Part shown: one piece after another, positions 44,655-56,566 of the stretch
How positions within the stretch are numbered: position 1 is the stretch's first letter
Layout of the letters: every line of letters starts with the position of its first letter
Assembly: GCA_027924645.1 (NCBI GenBank)
Contig: BSBN01001225.1
Coordinates: 11,674,001-11,738,000, forward strand
Direction: 5' to 3'
DNA: 64,000 nt
Source of the DNA: Cunninghamia lanceolata
Taxonomy: Eukaryota; Streptophyta; Pinopsida; Cupressales; Cupressaceae
Position numbers and translations under genes: made by a program
The notes under the pieces: model-generated
What the model saw: the letters and a program-made list of their open reading frames with translations, nothing else
Told to the model about the DNA's origin: nothing
Database searches by the model: none

Positions 44655-44815
44655 CATAACACGAGCACGTTATAACACACTCACATTATGTTCTGGTAAT
44701 GACAAGCCTAAGGCTCGTCAAAACCAAACCATAATGCGAGTGCGTTATGGTTTGGTAATGATGAGCCTAAGGCTCGTCAAAACCAAACCATAACGCGAGC
44801 ATGCTATTACTTCCT
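44655..44815. repeat. Left subterminal repeats of the DNA transposon
   Basis: A 36-mer near-palindrome (44655-44690, cataacacgagcacgttata...) is followed by two direct copies of a unit containing agcctaaggctcgtcaaaacc (44696-44734 and 44756-44793). Each unit runs into ccataa(t/c)gcgag. The stretch 44724-44755 is itself an inverted repeat (ccaaaccataa / ttatggtttgg). The motif recurs near the right end. Such arrays in other TIR transposons bind transposase or accessory protein. Confidence 0.8.
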
Positions 44816-44951
44816 ATAAATAAAAAAAAGTACTTCACTTCATTCCATTTCTTTTTCCTCCTATATACCCGTGACCTACAAACCCTAGGAAGCACGCTTG
44901 CGTTTTGGAGATCTCAATTCGACACAAATTTTTTTGCAATTCATTGCCAAA

Positions 44952-47032
44952 ATGCCTCCACGACGTCGAGCATGCCAAAGGAGTGAGTTTTATTTGTTTT
45001 ATTTGTTTGCATTTGTTTGAATTTGTTTCTAAATAGGTAGGTTTGAGTTGATTTTTGATGTAAATTTCGTTAAATGTCAGGAAATGTTAATGCACCTCCT
45101 CCTCCTCCTCCTCCACAAAATCCTGTAGAACAACAACCTCCTCCATCCATTCCTCAACATGCCCCTGGAACACAAGAAAATATAATGGGGCAAATTGAAA
45201 ACAATAAAAAAGAAATTGAAGATATAATTCCAAGGTTGAGAGATCCTTCCATTTCAACCTTGCATAGGTCCACGCTTGCTGAATCTCTTGAATCTATGTT
45301 ATCAAATGTAGATTCAATTAGTAAGCAAATAACTAGTTGGACAGATAAGAGGAGAGAGTTTAGAGATTATTATGTAGACAAGTTGTCATACCAAGATGTG
45401 AAAAAATTACAAATCACAAAATTAGGCTCGTGTTTGATTTTCACAAACCCACAAACAAATCAACCTCCACCCATTACATGCAAGAGGTTCCCTATCCATT
45501 GGTGCAACAACCAAGCGATAAGGGACAATTTTGGGCAGAGGTGGTGGATGGTTTTTGACCATCCTCCATGCAATAATAATGAGGTCCCACAATACTTGTT
45601 GAGGATACTCTACTGCGAGTTTGTCCTTAATAAAGTGCCAAACTATTTTGATATGCGGGACTTCCAGGGTAGAGGTGGGGGGTCAGCACAAGATAGACCA
45701 GGGGCATGTCTTGACCCACAACAGGTAGTGAGATGAGTAATCAGCAGACCAACCCACGAGCATGTTTCTATCCCTTCCATTTTGAAGGAGAGTGTTGAGG
45801 TCGATACACTTCAGTCCATTAGTGCCTTGACCCAGAGCATTATAGAGCATGCTAGTCCTGCAGCACAGAGTGGGTTGGGAGATAGTGCAAGGAGTAGGGT
45901 CCCACCCCATACTTGTCAGAATTGCGGGTCAACCTATGGTTATGACTCCATGGATAGTCAGGACGCAGGTGCACAGGCTACATCTACAGCTGATCAGATG
46001 GTGATGATAGATACCCTCCTGAGTGAGACTTTTGGCCTTGATACTCAGGTAAATATTAGCAAGTTTATTGAATTTAATTTTTTAAATTTTATTTTTGAAA
46101 TGCAAGATTAACTAATTTAAATTGACAATTTTAATGAAATTTCAGGGTCATAGCGTCGATGCAGTTTTCAGTGGTTCGCCACCTGCATTTTATACTAGAT
46201 CATCTACTATTGGGGTATGTAACTAGTAAACAATTATAAATATTACATGTGAATAGCATCATTATATGAATGGTATTCTAATATCTGATTTTGGATGTTG
46301 AATAGGTTAATATTGTAGATTTCACGGCAACACCTACCAACGGTGGTGGACTTCAAAGCTTTACGGAGGTAATAAAATAAATAGTTTAATGAATGAATTG
46401 TACTTACTAGATTTTTGTATGTGACTTGTGTGCTTTATTGTGTGCACTTCCATGTTTAGATGAGCGTGTGTGTATGTTAGGAGCCATGATTTGCATCACT
46501 ATTATAGTTTTCGTAATTGAATAATGTTGTTTTATTTTCAGATGATGCAAGTTGCAGAGACACCTCCCCATGTTCAGAGGGAAATGAAGCATGGTGTGGC
46601 CTCTACGATTCATAGCTACATGGCATTGATAGGGGTATGAGGCAAATTAGTAAATTTCAATTTACATTCATTGTTATAGTTGTCTATTTTTGAAAAATCA
46701 AAAGATTATTGATTTGAAATTTAATTTCTATCTGGATGGTTTCTATAGGACATGACATCACCAGGGCCTATTCCTGCTACTGAGGCAAGTGAGGAGATAG
46801 ATTATATGTTAGCGGTAAGTAATTATTTTGTTAAATGTTTTATTTTTTATAACATGTAATTTCTATATATTAATGTCTATACTTTTTATTGTAACAGGTA
46901 AAGATGTAGGAAGAACTAAATAGGAGGAGTAGCCCTCGGGTTCGTAGTAGACCACCCACATGCGTGTCTCCATCCCCTAGAAGATCAAAGGCTGCCCATG
47001 ATCTATTCTCTTCACCAACCAGAGGGGAATGA
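44952..47032 (+). pseudogene. Seven-exon transposon gene of unknown function
   Basis: I infer exons 44952-44982, 45081-46048, 46146-46214, 46306-46368, 46542-46634, 46749-46814 and 46898-47032. All introns are GT-AG, and exons 3-6 are whole-codon (69, 63, 93, 66 bp), so the frame is kept. The product starts MPPRRRACQR, then a Pro-rich stretch, a coiled-coil-like region, FGQRWWMVFDHPPCNNNEVP, a Cys pair (HTCQNCGSTYG) and a basic Ser/Arg/Pro tail ending FSSPTRGE. Two nonsense codons interrupt it: TGA 45734-45736 and TAG 46907-46909. It starts 350 bases inside the left TIR and is transcribed inward, convergent with the transposase gene. By position it resembles the accessory protein of two-gene plant DNA transposons, but I recognise no domain. 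Confidence 0.65.
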
Positions 47033-47054
47033 CTTTTTATTGTGTTCCTTTGTT

Positions 47055-47208
47055 GTATGCCTATATGGCATTTGTGGACATATATTTTGTATTGTATATA
47101 GTTGACATTGTATGCCTATATGGCATTCTTGTAAGCCTATATGGCTATTTGGTATATATGTTATACTTATATCGACGAATATTGATGTATGCCTATATGG
47201 ATATTTGG
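47055..47208 (+). repeat. TATGCCTATATGG short repeats
   Basis: Four copies of ta(t/a)gcctatatgg(c/a/t) occur at about 47055, 47110, 47131 and 47185, just after the stop of the spliced gene. They would lie in its 3' untranslated region. Confidence 0.75.
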
Positions 47209-47559
47209 TTAATACAAATCTTTTTTATTGATGGCATCCATACTTGCATTATAAATCCATGTTTGAATGGATATTTGTAGATGGCTACTTCAAATATTTA
47301 AAGTCCAATTGTATTACATAGGATGTTTGTTGGTCCAATAAGCTAGCTATTGTTATTCAAGTATCACCTAAACCTCATTTTGGAACTAAAAGATAAAAGT
47401 TGTATTTAAAAAAAATGAATCATCATGTTGAACATAAAATATTAATATTCTTTATGAGTAGCATAGAATGTCAACTATATGCAATACAAAAAAATGAATC
47501 ATCATGTTATTCTTTATGTTTGAGATCCTGAAAATGACTAAGTCTGGTAGCCTGATATC
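47209..47559. other. AT-rich spacer, no gene
   Basis: AT-rich DNA with a repeated aaaaatgaatcatcatgtt word (about 47411 and 47488). No coding potential seen. Confidence 0.4.
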
Positions 47560-47999
47560 CTGAAACACTAGGATGAATATCCAAGTCATTAGGACGATTG
47601 CGCCTTGAGAAAAAGTCATTAAGATGAGCACCTAAAGGAGACTTTCTTAAACATTCAAACATTGAGCAACAAGCATGAAGGGTTAAGGTGCAATTTGCAA
47701 CTCATAAAGCCTCAAAAGGGCACCCAACTTAGAGAGAGCATTCATTTAAGACAAGGTGCACATTGACACCTATTCCACCATAAAAGTGTACCTAAGGTGG
47801 AAGAAGAACAAGCCTCTAGTAAGTGAAGTGCACCTATTGTCTAAACCACTTCATTATGGCACCCTAGCATGAGGAGGAGTATATAATTCAATAGGAAATG
47901 GCGCCTAGAATGCAAATGAAGGACTAAGTGGCATTTTTAATAAGCATCAATTTACCTTGAGCTTTCAATAAATACATCAAATTGAGCCCCATAAGCCTA
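47560..47999. repeat. GGCGCC/GGCACC-word repeat family, first block
   Basis: About every 30-60 bases there is a GCGCCT, GCACCT, GGCACC or GTGCAC word embedded in otherwise unrelated sequence. The same texture resumes at 50681-52305, so this is probably one repeat split by the sequence at 48000-50680. No coding frame survives. Confidence 0.5.
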
Positions 48000-48620
48000 G
48001 GCACCCTTTGCCTTCAAAAGAAACTTGTATCAATGTCAAGAGTTGGTCGTATCGGCGTATCGGCAGACCTTGGTTAGGCTTGGCCGATAGTGGTTTGTCT
48101 TGATGACGAGTGTGGTTCGAAGTCGAAGACATTGGTGTATTGGAAGATAATCCCATCAACGCATCGGAAGAGCAGTTGAGAGCTTCATCGATGAAGGGGA
48201 TCACATCGACAGTCAAAATCCATCGGTGTATCGGCCCAACAAGATTAGAGTTCACTAATGTTTGGAGTCTCACCGATGGGTGTGGTCCGAAGGTTGTCAT
48301 TGGTGAGATCGGTGTGTTGGCAGAAGAGTTTTTGAGTGTGCTGATGGTATTAAGTCCTACTGATAGGCGAGGGACTTAGAGTCTCATATCAGAGTGACAA
48401 AGACATCGGTGTGAAAGGATATAAAGTCATCGATAACGGTTTGTCTGACCGATAAGAGTCAATGATGGGATGTTTTTCAGAAGTGAAATCAAACGAAGTC
48501 ATGGTGGCATCAGCCTATCGGCTGATGAAATTTTAAGCTCGCTAATGGTATGTTGTCTCACCAATAGTGAGTTCAAAGGTTCAAAAGTTGATAATTCTAT
48601 GCTTCCACTGTGTGCTCTGC
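48000..48620. repeat. Degenerate (A)TCGGTGTATCGG repeats
   Basis: Variants of (c)atcgg(c/t)gtatcgg occur at about 48048, 48131, 48221, 48307, 48400 and 48510, roughly 85-105 bases apart. This suggests an old tandem array or a repeat-rich LTR. No gene. Confidence 0.45.
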
Positions 48621-49189
48621 ATCAGACACTCATCCCTATTACAGTCTAGCATTCTCTAGTTGTGTTCCCCACTTTGTTTTTGTGAACACCTCTAGAAGTA
48701 ATGTTGAGTTACTTGTGATGTCCTTATTAACTGGTGTTGTTTTGGATTCATGTGTAGTCCTTGTTCCTTATAGTCTATTGTCTACCTGACTGTTTGTTGT
48801 AACTTATTGAACCACTATGATTTTGAATATTTAGATTTAGACGGTATTAGACACCAAAACTTCTTGACCTTTAACAACCCAACCTAGAATCAATAGATTT
48901 TTATCCATCCCAACTATTCTAGTCAAGACAAAGCATGTTGATTCTCATTCAATCCAAAGTTCATTAACAGGATTATCTTATCACAATATTTAGGGAAATG
49001 ACCACCTAGATGGACAATGATGTGAGCTATCTATAAAGAAACTTGCAAGGAGTATAGGAGGCATGAGAATCCCTGCATGTTGTTTATCAAGTTAAATGAT
49101 CTATGACACATCATGTATCATTAGAAAATATTCTCGAAGAGAAAGCAAGTGAAAATACTCAAAACAACCCATAACAAGGTGGAGAAGTT
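48621..49189. other. Unassigned, upstream of a gag relic
   Basis: Probably LTR or leader sequence of the gypsy relic that follows, but no TG...CA boundary, PBS or second copy could be fixed. Confidence 0.3.
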
Positions 49190-50384
49190 TAAAGGATGGA
49201 GGTTGCAACACTTTCCAACCTCATAGCCACACTAGTCCAATGGATCAAGATGCTAAAGGTTAGAGGTGTTGAAAAACCTCTAAAGGACAAAACTATAGAA
49301 AGACCAAAAGTTCAAACGAATCCATTCAACACTAGGGTTGAGAAAAACTAGGGGGCAACTCAATCTTCCCTATCTAATTTTTTTTTTCAAAAAACTAGTA
49401 ATGACACTTTCCCGCATCTTCAACAACCTAGTGGAGCTTATGCGCCACAAAATCATGCGACTCCCATAGTGTATCATCCCATCACTGTCCAACCAATGTA
49501 TCTAGGATATCAAACAAATGTGTAAATGAAAAATCAACTTAGTACACAAGCCCCATCCATGGGTCTCATGTTCATAAGAACTCCAACTTCTGAAGATTCC
49601 TTTTCAGGAACCTACTTAGACTATTTAAAAGAACCTCTTGACTTAAAAATTCGTAATATTTTATTATTACATCCCCTCCTAGATGTACCAAAATTCAAAC
49701 GGGAAGGGAATCCAAATTCCCACACCAAGGCATATATGATGACTGTAAGAGAGATCTTCCCTTGGGACATAGTTGCGGCTAGGATATTTCCCAAGACCCT
49801 TGAAGGAATCATGTTAAATTGGTACTATTACCTTCCAAAGGTCTCTATACATTTCTTCATACAACCCATTGGTGATTTTGTGATACCTTTCAATATGAAC
49901 AAATTGGTCAAGGCAAGAATTTGAGAGTTCCTAAGTATGAAATAAAATGTTTAGTTATTGGTACATTTTTAGAAGTCAGAGGCAAGTCCTTTATTTGTCA
50001 ACTAGTGCCCTAAATATGGCCCATAGAGAAATCTAAAACCTCTTTTTGCATTTTGTAAATAGGGATACAAGGGAGGAGGTTTAGAAGTTACCTTATAAGT
50101 CTTATGAGGAATATTTAGAAAGTGCATTAAGAATTGATCAAGCCACAATTAGTAGTGGGTAAAGGGTTTATAGAATAAATGGATGGTTGATGACTTCCCA
50201 AGCTAGAGATAATAGTGAAAACAATCCTTCCACCGTCAGGATATTGAAAAATAATCATAATGTAATGATATATGGGATAACTGACATACCCCTTATGAAA
50301 AGTGATGATCCTAACAAGAATGGTCACCTCAACTTAATGCCCAATAATTTTAATATTATCAAGCATCCACATAATAGTAGATAA
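49190..50384 (+). pseudogene. Ty3/gypsy gag relic
   Basis: The best-preserved part (49526-49924) reads HPLLDVPKFKREGNPNSH, then RIFPKTLEGIMLNWYYYLP. This resembles the plant gypsy gag pattern DxPKFxxxxGxxxPxxHL and LxGxAxxWYxxLP. Later frames (50187-50384) are hydrophilic and fragmentary. Several stops are present and no protease or RT follows. It lies inside the DNA transposon, between two blocks of another repeat, and so is probably a nested insertion. This is another degraded gypsy fragment of the same broad type as the one at the start of the window. Confidence 0.55.
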
Positions 50385-50680
50385 TCTTATCAAAAGTCAC
50401 AGAGAAATTTCTAAGGACCATAGTGTTATCCCTATGACTTGACACATACTGCTTGTTTCATAAAGCAAAGGGACATGATATAAATATTGTTGTTATATGG
50501 AGCCTAATCAGACTCATAGGTTAAATTTACCCAACTTTTATCAGCGTGGTTTCCCTCCAAATATTTTCCTACTAGTTTTGGCACCTTGAAGTCTAAGTGC
50601 ATGAAAATCATTCTGAGTTGGCAACCTAATCCAATGACTTGACACAGATCCCAAAACCACCTATTGGACCAATAGGATCC

Positions 50681-52305
50681 TAGGCGCTCACTTCATGCAT
50701 TATGATTTCTAGGCACCAGTTTAATGCTCCATCACAAGGAAAGTGCGCCCACACTTGCAAGTGTTTTTCTTCAGGATCTAGGTGCCAGTTGAAGGTTGTA
50801 GTTGCCAAGAAGAGTGCCTAGCAAGAGGAAGTCTTTTGGAGTCTCCAAAACACATCAAACACTTGACTAACAACAAGATAACTTTTTCCCAAGTTAGGCA
50901 CTTCAAGAGGGAAGTTAAAACATGAATAAGTGCTAACTTGTCTAGGTGCAAACTCAAGCTTGTTGAGGATACACATGGCGCCCAACATTCCTTGGTGATT
51001 TCATGAACTTCAAACAATCTATCTATTCAAGGAATGCCCAATGCCCCTTGATGATAGGCACCAAAGTGAGGGTGGAATTGTGCCTTGATGGCATTAGGCA
51101 CTATCTAGAGTATGCTACTCCATGGAAATGTGCCTTCTTGCTTAGAGTAATTCAAACACTCCAAGGTCTTCAGTGATCAATTCCCCAACTTATGAAATGT
51201 CCTCCTTCATTTTAAAACACATTGTAATGCTCCAGAGAGATGACTATACCTAGGCATCAATCTGGGTTAGAAATGCCTCCAAAGTGCGCCTTCTCTTTCA
51301 GAATGCAAAACAAGGTCCAAAGGTGCTAATAAATTGAAGCGCTTCTTTGGAAAAGTCCCGGAGGTTAAGATGCGCCTTGTCTTAATGAGGTGCAACTCTT
51401 GGGTAAGAAAGCTTGTAAAGTGCACCTAACTTAGTGAAGAGGTTGATAACTTCTAAACCCTTCCTAGAACTTAGATTGCTTCAACTGAAGATCATCTTGC
51501 ACCAATACATCACCAAACATTCAATCACAAGATCAATTCAAACTTAGGCACTCATTAAGAGTCTTTCCAATGTTGGCGCATCTGAGAGGTTGAACTGGCA
51601 AGAGATGGCGCCTAGCTTCCTAGACCTTGTTTCAATATGTTTGAGCTCCAAAGTTGACTCAATGGTATCAAGATGGTGCCATAGAGTCTTTGGACTAGTT
51701 CCTTAGAGTTTCAAAAACATTCTAGCTCCTTGAAAATTCCTCCTACCTGCTTGGGCGCCATTTCAAGGTCCTTGAACCATGATGTAGTGCCTTATTTCTC
51801 TAGGCGCCCATTCATGATTGTGCAACTTGAGATTGGTGCCTAGAGTGAATAGGCTTTCATCTTGACTTAATTCACTAAGGAAACCTCATCTTGAAGGCTA
51901 AACAACTTTTTTTGCCAGAGCGCCTTGTTTGATGTGCTTCTTAACATGATACTTCTATGCTAGGCACCACTTTGAGGCTGGAGGAGAGAGAAAGTGCGCC
52001 TAACATATCTTGGGTGACTTCAGGACTTCAAATTCCTTTATTAGGTGTAAAGCATGCTTGAATGATGTTGCTCTTAATATCTTGCACTTCCAAACCCTAA
52101 TTGAAGACTCCACATCCTTGGATGCTCATTTGGACATCACCTAATTAAGCGCCTAGGAGGTATAAAGCTTAACATTGACATGAGGACAAGCGCTTAGTAA
52201 AGGAGAGTTTCTCAAACATTTAAACATGTGAATGAAGTCATAGAAATGCTCTAAGTCATCTAGGCACCATTTTCCCCTTGTGTACCCTTACATTTGCGCC
52301 TAAGA
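50681..52305. repeat. GGCGCC/GGCACC-word repeat family, second block
   Basis: About 1.6 kb in which GGCGCC, GCGCCT, GGCACC, AGTGCGCC and similar words recur at 30-70 base spacing (for example 50683, 50713, 50741, 50978, 51057, 51600, 51750, 51955 and 52260). The texture matches 47560-47999. It is not a clean tandem repeat. No frame longer than chance. Confidence 0.5.
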
Positions 52306-52310
52306 AGAAG

Positions 52311-53305
52311 TTGCAACTTTACACTGCCTCCTTCTGACGATTTTTTGGGTAGCAGAAAACCTTTAACCACTGGTAAATGTCTCAGAGATATAAAAAACTG
52401 AGAGAGGTTATTGTAGAGGCACTCTACATGATCACGTTGCCTTAGACAGAATGTTTGTAAGTGACACAATTTTTGAGTAACAACCATTCAAAGATTGCTA
52501 CCTTTTTGCACTTTGGACTCTTTAGGGATATCGTCGGTACAATGTAGCTCGGACTGTTTCGACATGTTTCGGTGAAAAATAGGACCATGCATAGCATAAA
52601 TGTACCTATTTGGACATGTTGGAATAGTCAATTTGGTCACATCAGGAGCAGGATGAAAGTTACACCCCTTTGCAACTTTACACTGCCTCCTAATAATTTT
52701 TGGGGCAGCAGAAAACCTTTCACGACGGGCAAATGTCTCAAAGATATAAAAAATTGAGAGAGGTTATTGTAGAGGCACTCTACATGATCGTGTTTCCTTA
52801 GACGGAATATTTCTAATTGAAAGAATTTTTGAGTAACAACCATTCAAAGATTGTTGCCTTTTTGCACTTTGGACTCTTCAGGGATATCGTCGGTACAATG
52901 TAGCTCGGACTGTTTCGACATGTTTGGGTTAAAAACAGGACCATGCCTAGCGTAAATGTACCCATCAAGATGTGTTGGAATAGTCAGTTTGGTCACATCA
53001 GGAGCAGGACAAAAGTTACACCCCTTTGCAACTTTACACTACCTCCTTCTAACGATTTTTGGGGTAGCAAAAAACCTTTTACCACGGGTAAATGCCTTAG
53101 AGATATAAAAAATTGAGGAAGTTATTGTAGAAGCACTCTACATGATCGCGTTGCCTCAGACAAAATGTTTCTAAGTGACACAGTTTTCGAGTAACATCTC
53201 ATCAAAGATTGCTACATGTTTGGGTGAAAAATAGGACCATGCCTAGCGTAAATGTACCTAGTCGGATGCGTTGGAACAGTCAGTTTGGTTGCATCAGGAG
53301 CAAGA
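52311..53305. repeat. About 357 bp tandem repeat, three copies
   Basis: Copies start at ttgcaactttacact: 52311, 52670 and 53026 (periods 359 and 356). Each contains agcagaaaacctt, attgtagaggcactctacat, gatatcgtcggtacaatg and ggtcacatcaggagcagga. The third copy lacks about 70 bases around the cgtcggtacaatg block and ends near 53305. By eye the copies are about 90 percent alike. Protein-like frames here are repeat artefacts. Confidence 0.9.
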
Positions 53306-53454
53306 CACCAAAAATGCATAACATGATGATGTAAAAATGTGTATATGTGTAAAAATGCAGGAGGAAATAAAAAAAGACAAACCTTACAAATTAATGTGCA
53401 TACTTACAACTCAATGTAACATGACTTTACAAAATCAATGTGAATACTTACAAA

Positions 53455-56400
53455 TTAATCCAATGAACCATCTGGGTTTTCTCTACTCTTTATTGTGTCA
53501 AGTATTGCTTCATGGTCAGACTCACACACCTTCCACAAGATTTTGTTCAAAGGTCTACCCTGATACTTTATCAAATGAACATTGGATGCCATGACAAGGT
53601 TCGAGTAATGAAGAATCTTCTGATGCGTGTCAAAGTCTTGAAACAACCAAATATTAACACTCTTATGTGGGTACCTTCTAAGCCATGTTCCAGTAATAAC
53701 CACTGAGCTTGTAGAGTATTTGATGTTTTCTCCATCTATAACAGGGGCCTCCAATTTCTTTTTGGCCTCAACACAATGACATAAGTAATAATCTGTTCCC
53801 TCTTCATTATCTTCATCTGCAATAACTGCATATACGTGCCCTACGTTGATATGTGTAGTAAATTAGATGAAATTAGTCAACATTACAAAAACACTACAAA
53901 GTAAGATGACATTACCTGGTTGAACTAGATGAAATTAGATTGATATACGTGCCCTATATTACCTGGTTGAACTAAATCTGATATGTGGTCAAAGTCAACT
54001 GATGATTCCATCTGTGTTAGTTCTAGTGCCGTCGGGGGTCGATACGTGTCAAGTGGGCTAAGATAACTTAACTGCCATTCGTCAACCCACTCCTTTGACT
54101 CACACTCATCCTAGACTTAAATTGTACATGAAGAACAAAAGCATGACATCTTTCGCGTATGGATACTCCATGAACCTGCAATTGAGCTTCTGAAAGAGTG
54201 CATCTCATTTGATCCTATCAGTGTATAGTAGTCCTCATATGGTGCAATGTTAGTATCATCTATCAACCAAAAAAATCTACGAACTGAAGACTTACCTTCA
54301 TTACCTGGACCCATGGAAGCATTACACCACTCGACAATCAATTTTGCATCTGTCAACTTTGCATTGTCTTTATACTTTAACTCTTCTCATGCTATGGCTC
54401 TTTTGATACATGCTCTTGCACCTTCATGCTCCCCCTTTCCATGCCCGGCTTCACAAAAGTTCCACATATGCTGAATATCTGTAAAATTATGCCTCCTACT
54501 CAGCCAATAGAAATTCTGTGAGTTCTTGAATTGTGACGCATAGTTATCTGACCATATGATATGTTGACTAAACGATATGCCCTTCTAGCCAAATCATTGT
54601 AGAACACCTGAAAGCAACCTTGCACGAACTCCGTAGAATGCATGCGATCATCACTAATATAGAAATTATATTCCCTTATGATCTTTCTGTCATCCTTTGT
54701 ACTATCATTCGCATGAATGAATGTGATGTGCACAAATATAGAAACCTGTGTGGAGTTGTAATATTGTGATTGCACCTCACGCTATGGCTGTAGACTATAG
54801 TTCTCTACAAAGTCAATGACTAAAACAATGCTACCAACTGGAAATGTGTCCTTGCATAACTTGAATTGCAAGTCCAACCATCAAGCTCTATGGGCGTGTC
54901 TTGCATACTCATACACTATGCTGTCACGAAATATAGGCATAAACTGATACACTGGAATCTTTTCAACAACCAATTCACACCTCTTTGCTTCTTTACCATC
55001 TTTTGTATTGTATGCCACTATTTTATACTTGCCAAACTCTACTAGTTCATTTCCAACTGCATGTGTTCTTTCCATATGTTCACATATTGGCAAATGTTGC
55101 AAGCCACTGCAACGATGACATGTGCCATCCAAGCATAATTTCTTGTAGAATATTTGACCTTCCTCTCTTTCACATAAAATTCTTGATATGAAGTCTCTTG
55201 AAGATGTTGGTGGGGCACATATGGCACAACCCTGCAAAACATTGTTAGTATGCATATCTAAACATATAGACCTATAAGCATCAAAATGGTTAGAAAATTC
55301 AATATGTAATCTACAACAACAAGTAGTGCGTGTGTGATTTATCTTGACATAGAAAGGTTTTAGCATTTCAAAATATCTTTGACAAATTTTAATCTGAGGA
55401 TACTTCTCTAGAAATTTACCATAAAACTATGTTTGAGTCTCATCCCAAAAATGCTTTGGATGTGGCTCACGGTTCTGACTACCAATTCTCCTTCTTACCA
55501 CATCCCTTTGATTTGGAGATACCCTTGTGTAATTCTTCCAAAAGTCTTCAATTAGTGATCTCAATGCTTCAACAATTGGTTTATCTTTTCGTGGTAGTCT
55601 CCCCGAGAACGCCCATAATTCATTGGCATTTAGTGTCCTCAATTCTTTGGCGTCTTCCAACGGCTCTTGATAAAGTTTTCCTATTAATTCTCAATTCTTG
55701 ACTTGTCTTTCTAATGATACGAGCTTTCCACGTTTGACTACTTACTATAGTCGATGTAATGACACACTGTGTTGCATTACTATCTTTTGTGCATGAGGTG
55801 TTACCCACACTCTCATACACACTCATTAGATTCTTGACAATAGATTTTTCACTTGAAGCCTCTGATGTTCTCAGCCCAAGAGTCTTCAGGATGGACCTAT
55901 ACTTTATACTTCACATCATTTCAATGAATAGTTGACATCTTGCAGTCTCATTTAACTTTTCAAAGAACAATCTCCAAATCTTATGAGCATATCTTCTATA
56001 AGTGCATTTTGGAATCTTACCTTCCATTGGTTGCAAAATATTCTCATCAATTTCAATCAAATACTTTGGTTTTCTATGCAAAATTCTAGGTGGTGCTAAG
56101 TTAGGTAAATTCGTCTCAACATTAGGAATTTCATCAATATTTAAATGAGATGAGCTAGATGGCATACCTTCGATCGAAGATGGAATAGATGACATACCTT
56201 GAGGTTGAGGTGGGAACGATGGCATACCTCCTTCATCACATGTGAGTGATGATGTACTCTCAACTTGAGATGTGGTAGATGGTGTCCCTACATGTTGACT
56301 TGCGGTAGAGGACGTGTCTCCAACTATGGTATTCAAATCTCTCGTAGCACAAAGTTTTTGCATTCGTTCTCTTTGTGCTGCCAATACCATATCTCTTTGT

Positions 56401-56566
56401 GATGGTTGTGGTTCCTGTTCAATTTGTATGTCTTCATTTATCATGTCCAATTTCCTCTTCTCACGAAGTTCCCTCATAGCCACTTCTTTCTTTGCATTCT
56501 TAGCTTCTATCTCTTCATGTGGTGGTTTAATTCTTGATCGTTTCCTCAGCTTGACAAAGAATTTGT
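53455..56566 (-). pseudogene. DDE-type transposase gene of the DNA transposon
   Basis: Read leftward. A T-rich intron acceptor near 56566 opens an exon with a Lys/Arg-rich coiled coil, Ser/Pro linkers and KIWRLFFEKLNETARCQLF. Next comes an HTH-like segment (KTLSRAVGRRQRIED), then FSGRLPRKDKPIVEALRSLI and RVSPNQRDVVRRRIG. A Cys/His-rich block (GCAIC, DGTCHRCSG, CEHMERTH) precedes candidate acidic residues in VIDFVENYS, ISDDRMHSTEFVQ, WSDN (near 54550) and the Gly-rich EAGHGKGEHEGARACIKRA (near 54440). A C-terminal exon (53840-53455) ends NPDGSLD before a stop. Stops (for example 55911, 54117), frameshifts near 54570-54480 and a short duplication at a donor site (53914/53961) show decay. The WSD...GHGKG combination is one I associate with a widespread uncharacterised family of transposase-like proteins. 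The assignment is by motif only. Confidence 0.75.

Noticed and set aside
52260..52843. Repeated minus-strand frames (MVVTQK...)
   Set aside because: They arise from the 357 bp tandem repeat and show no domain.
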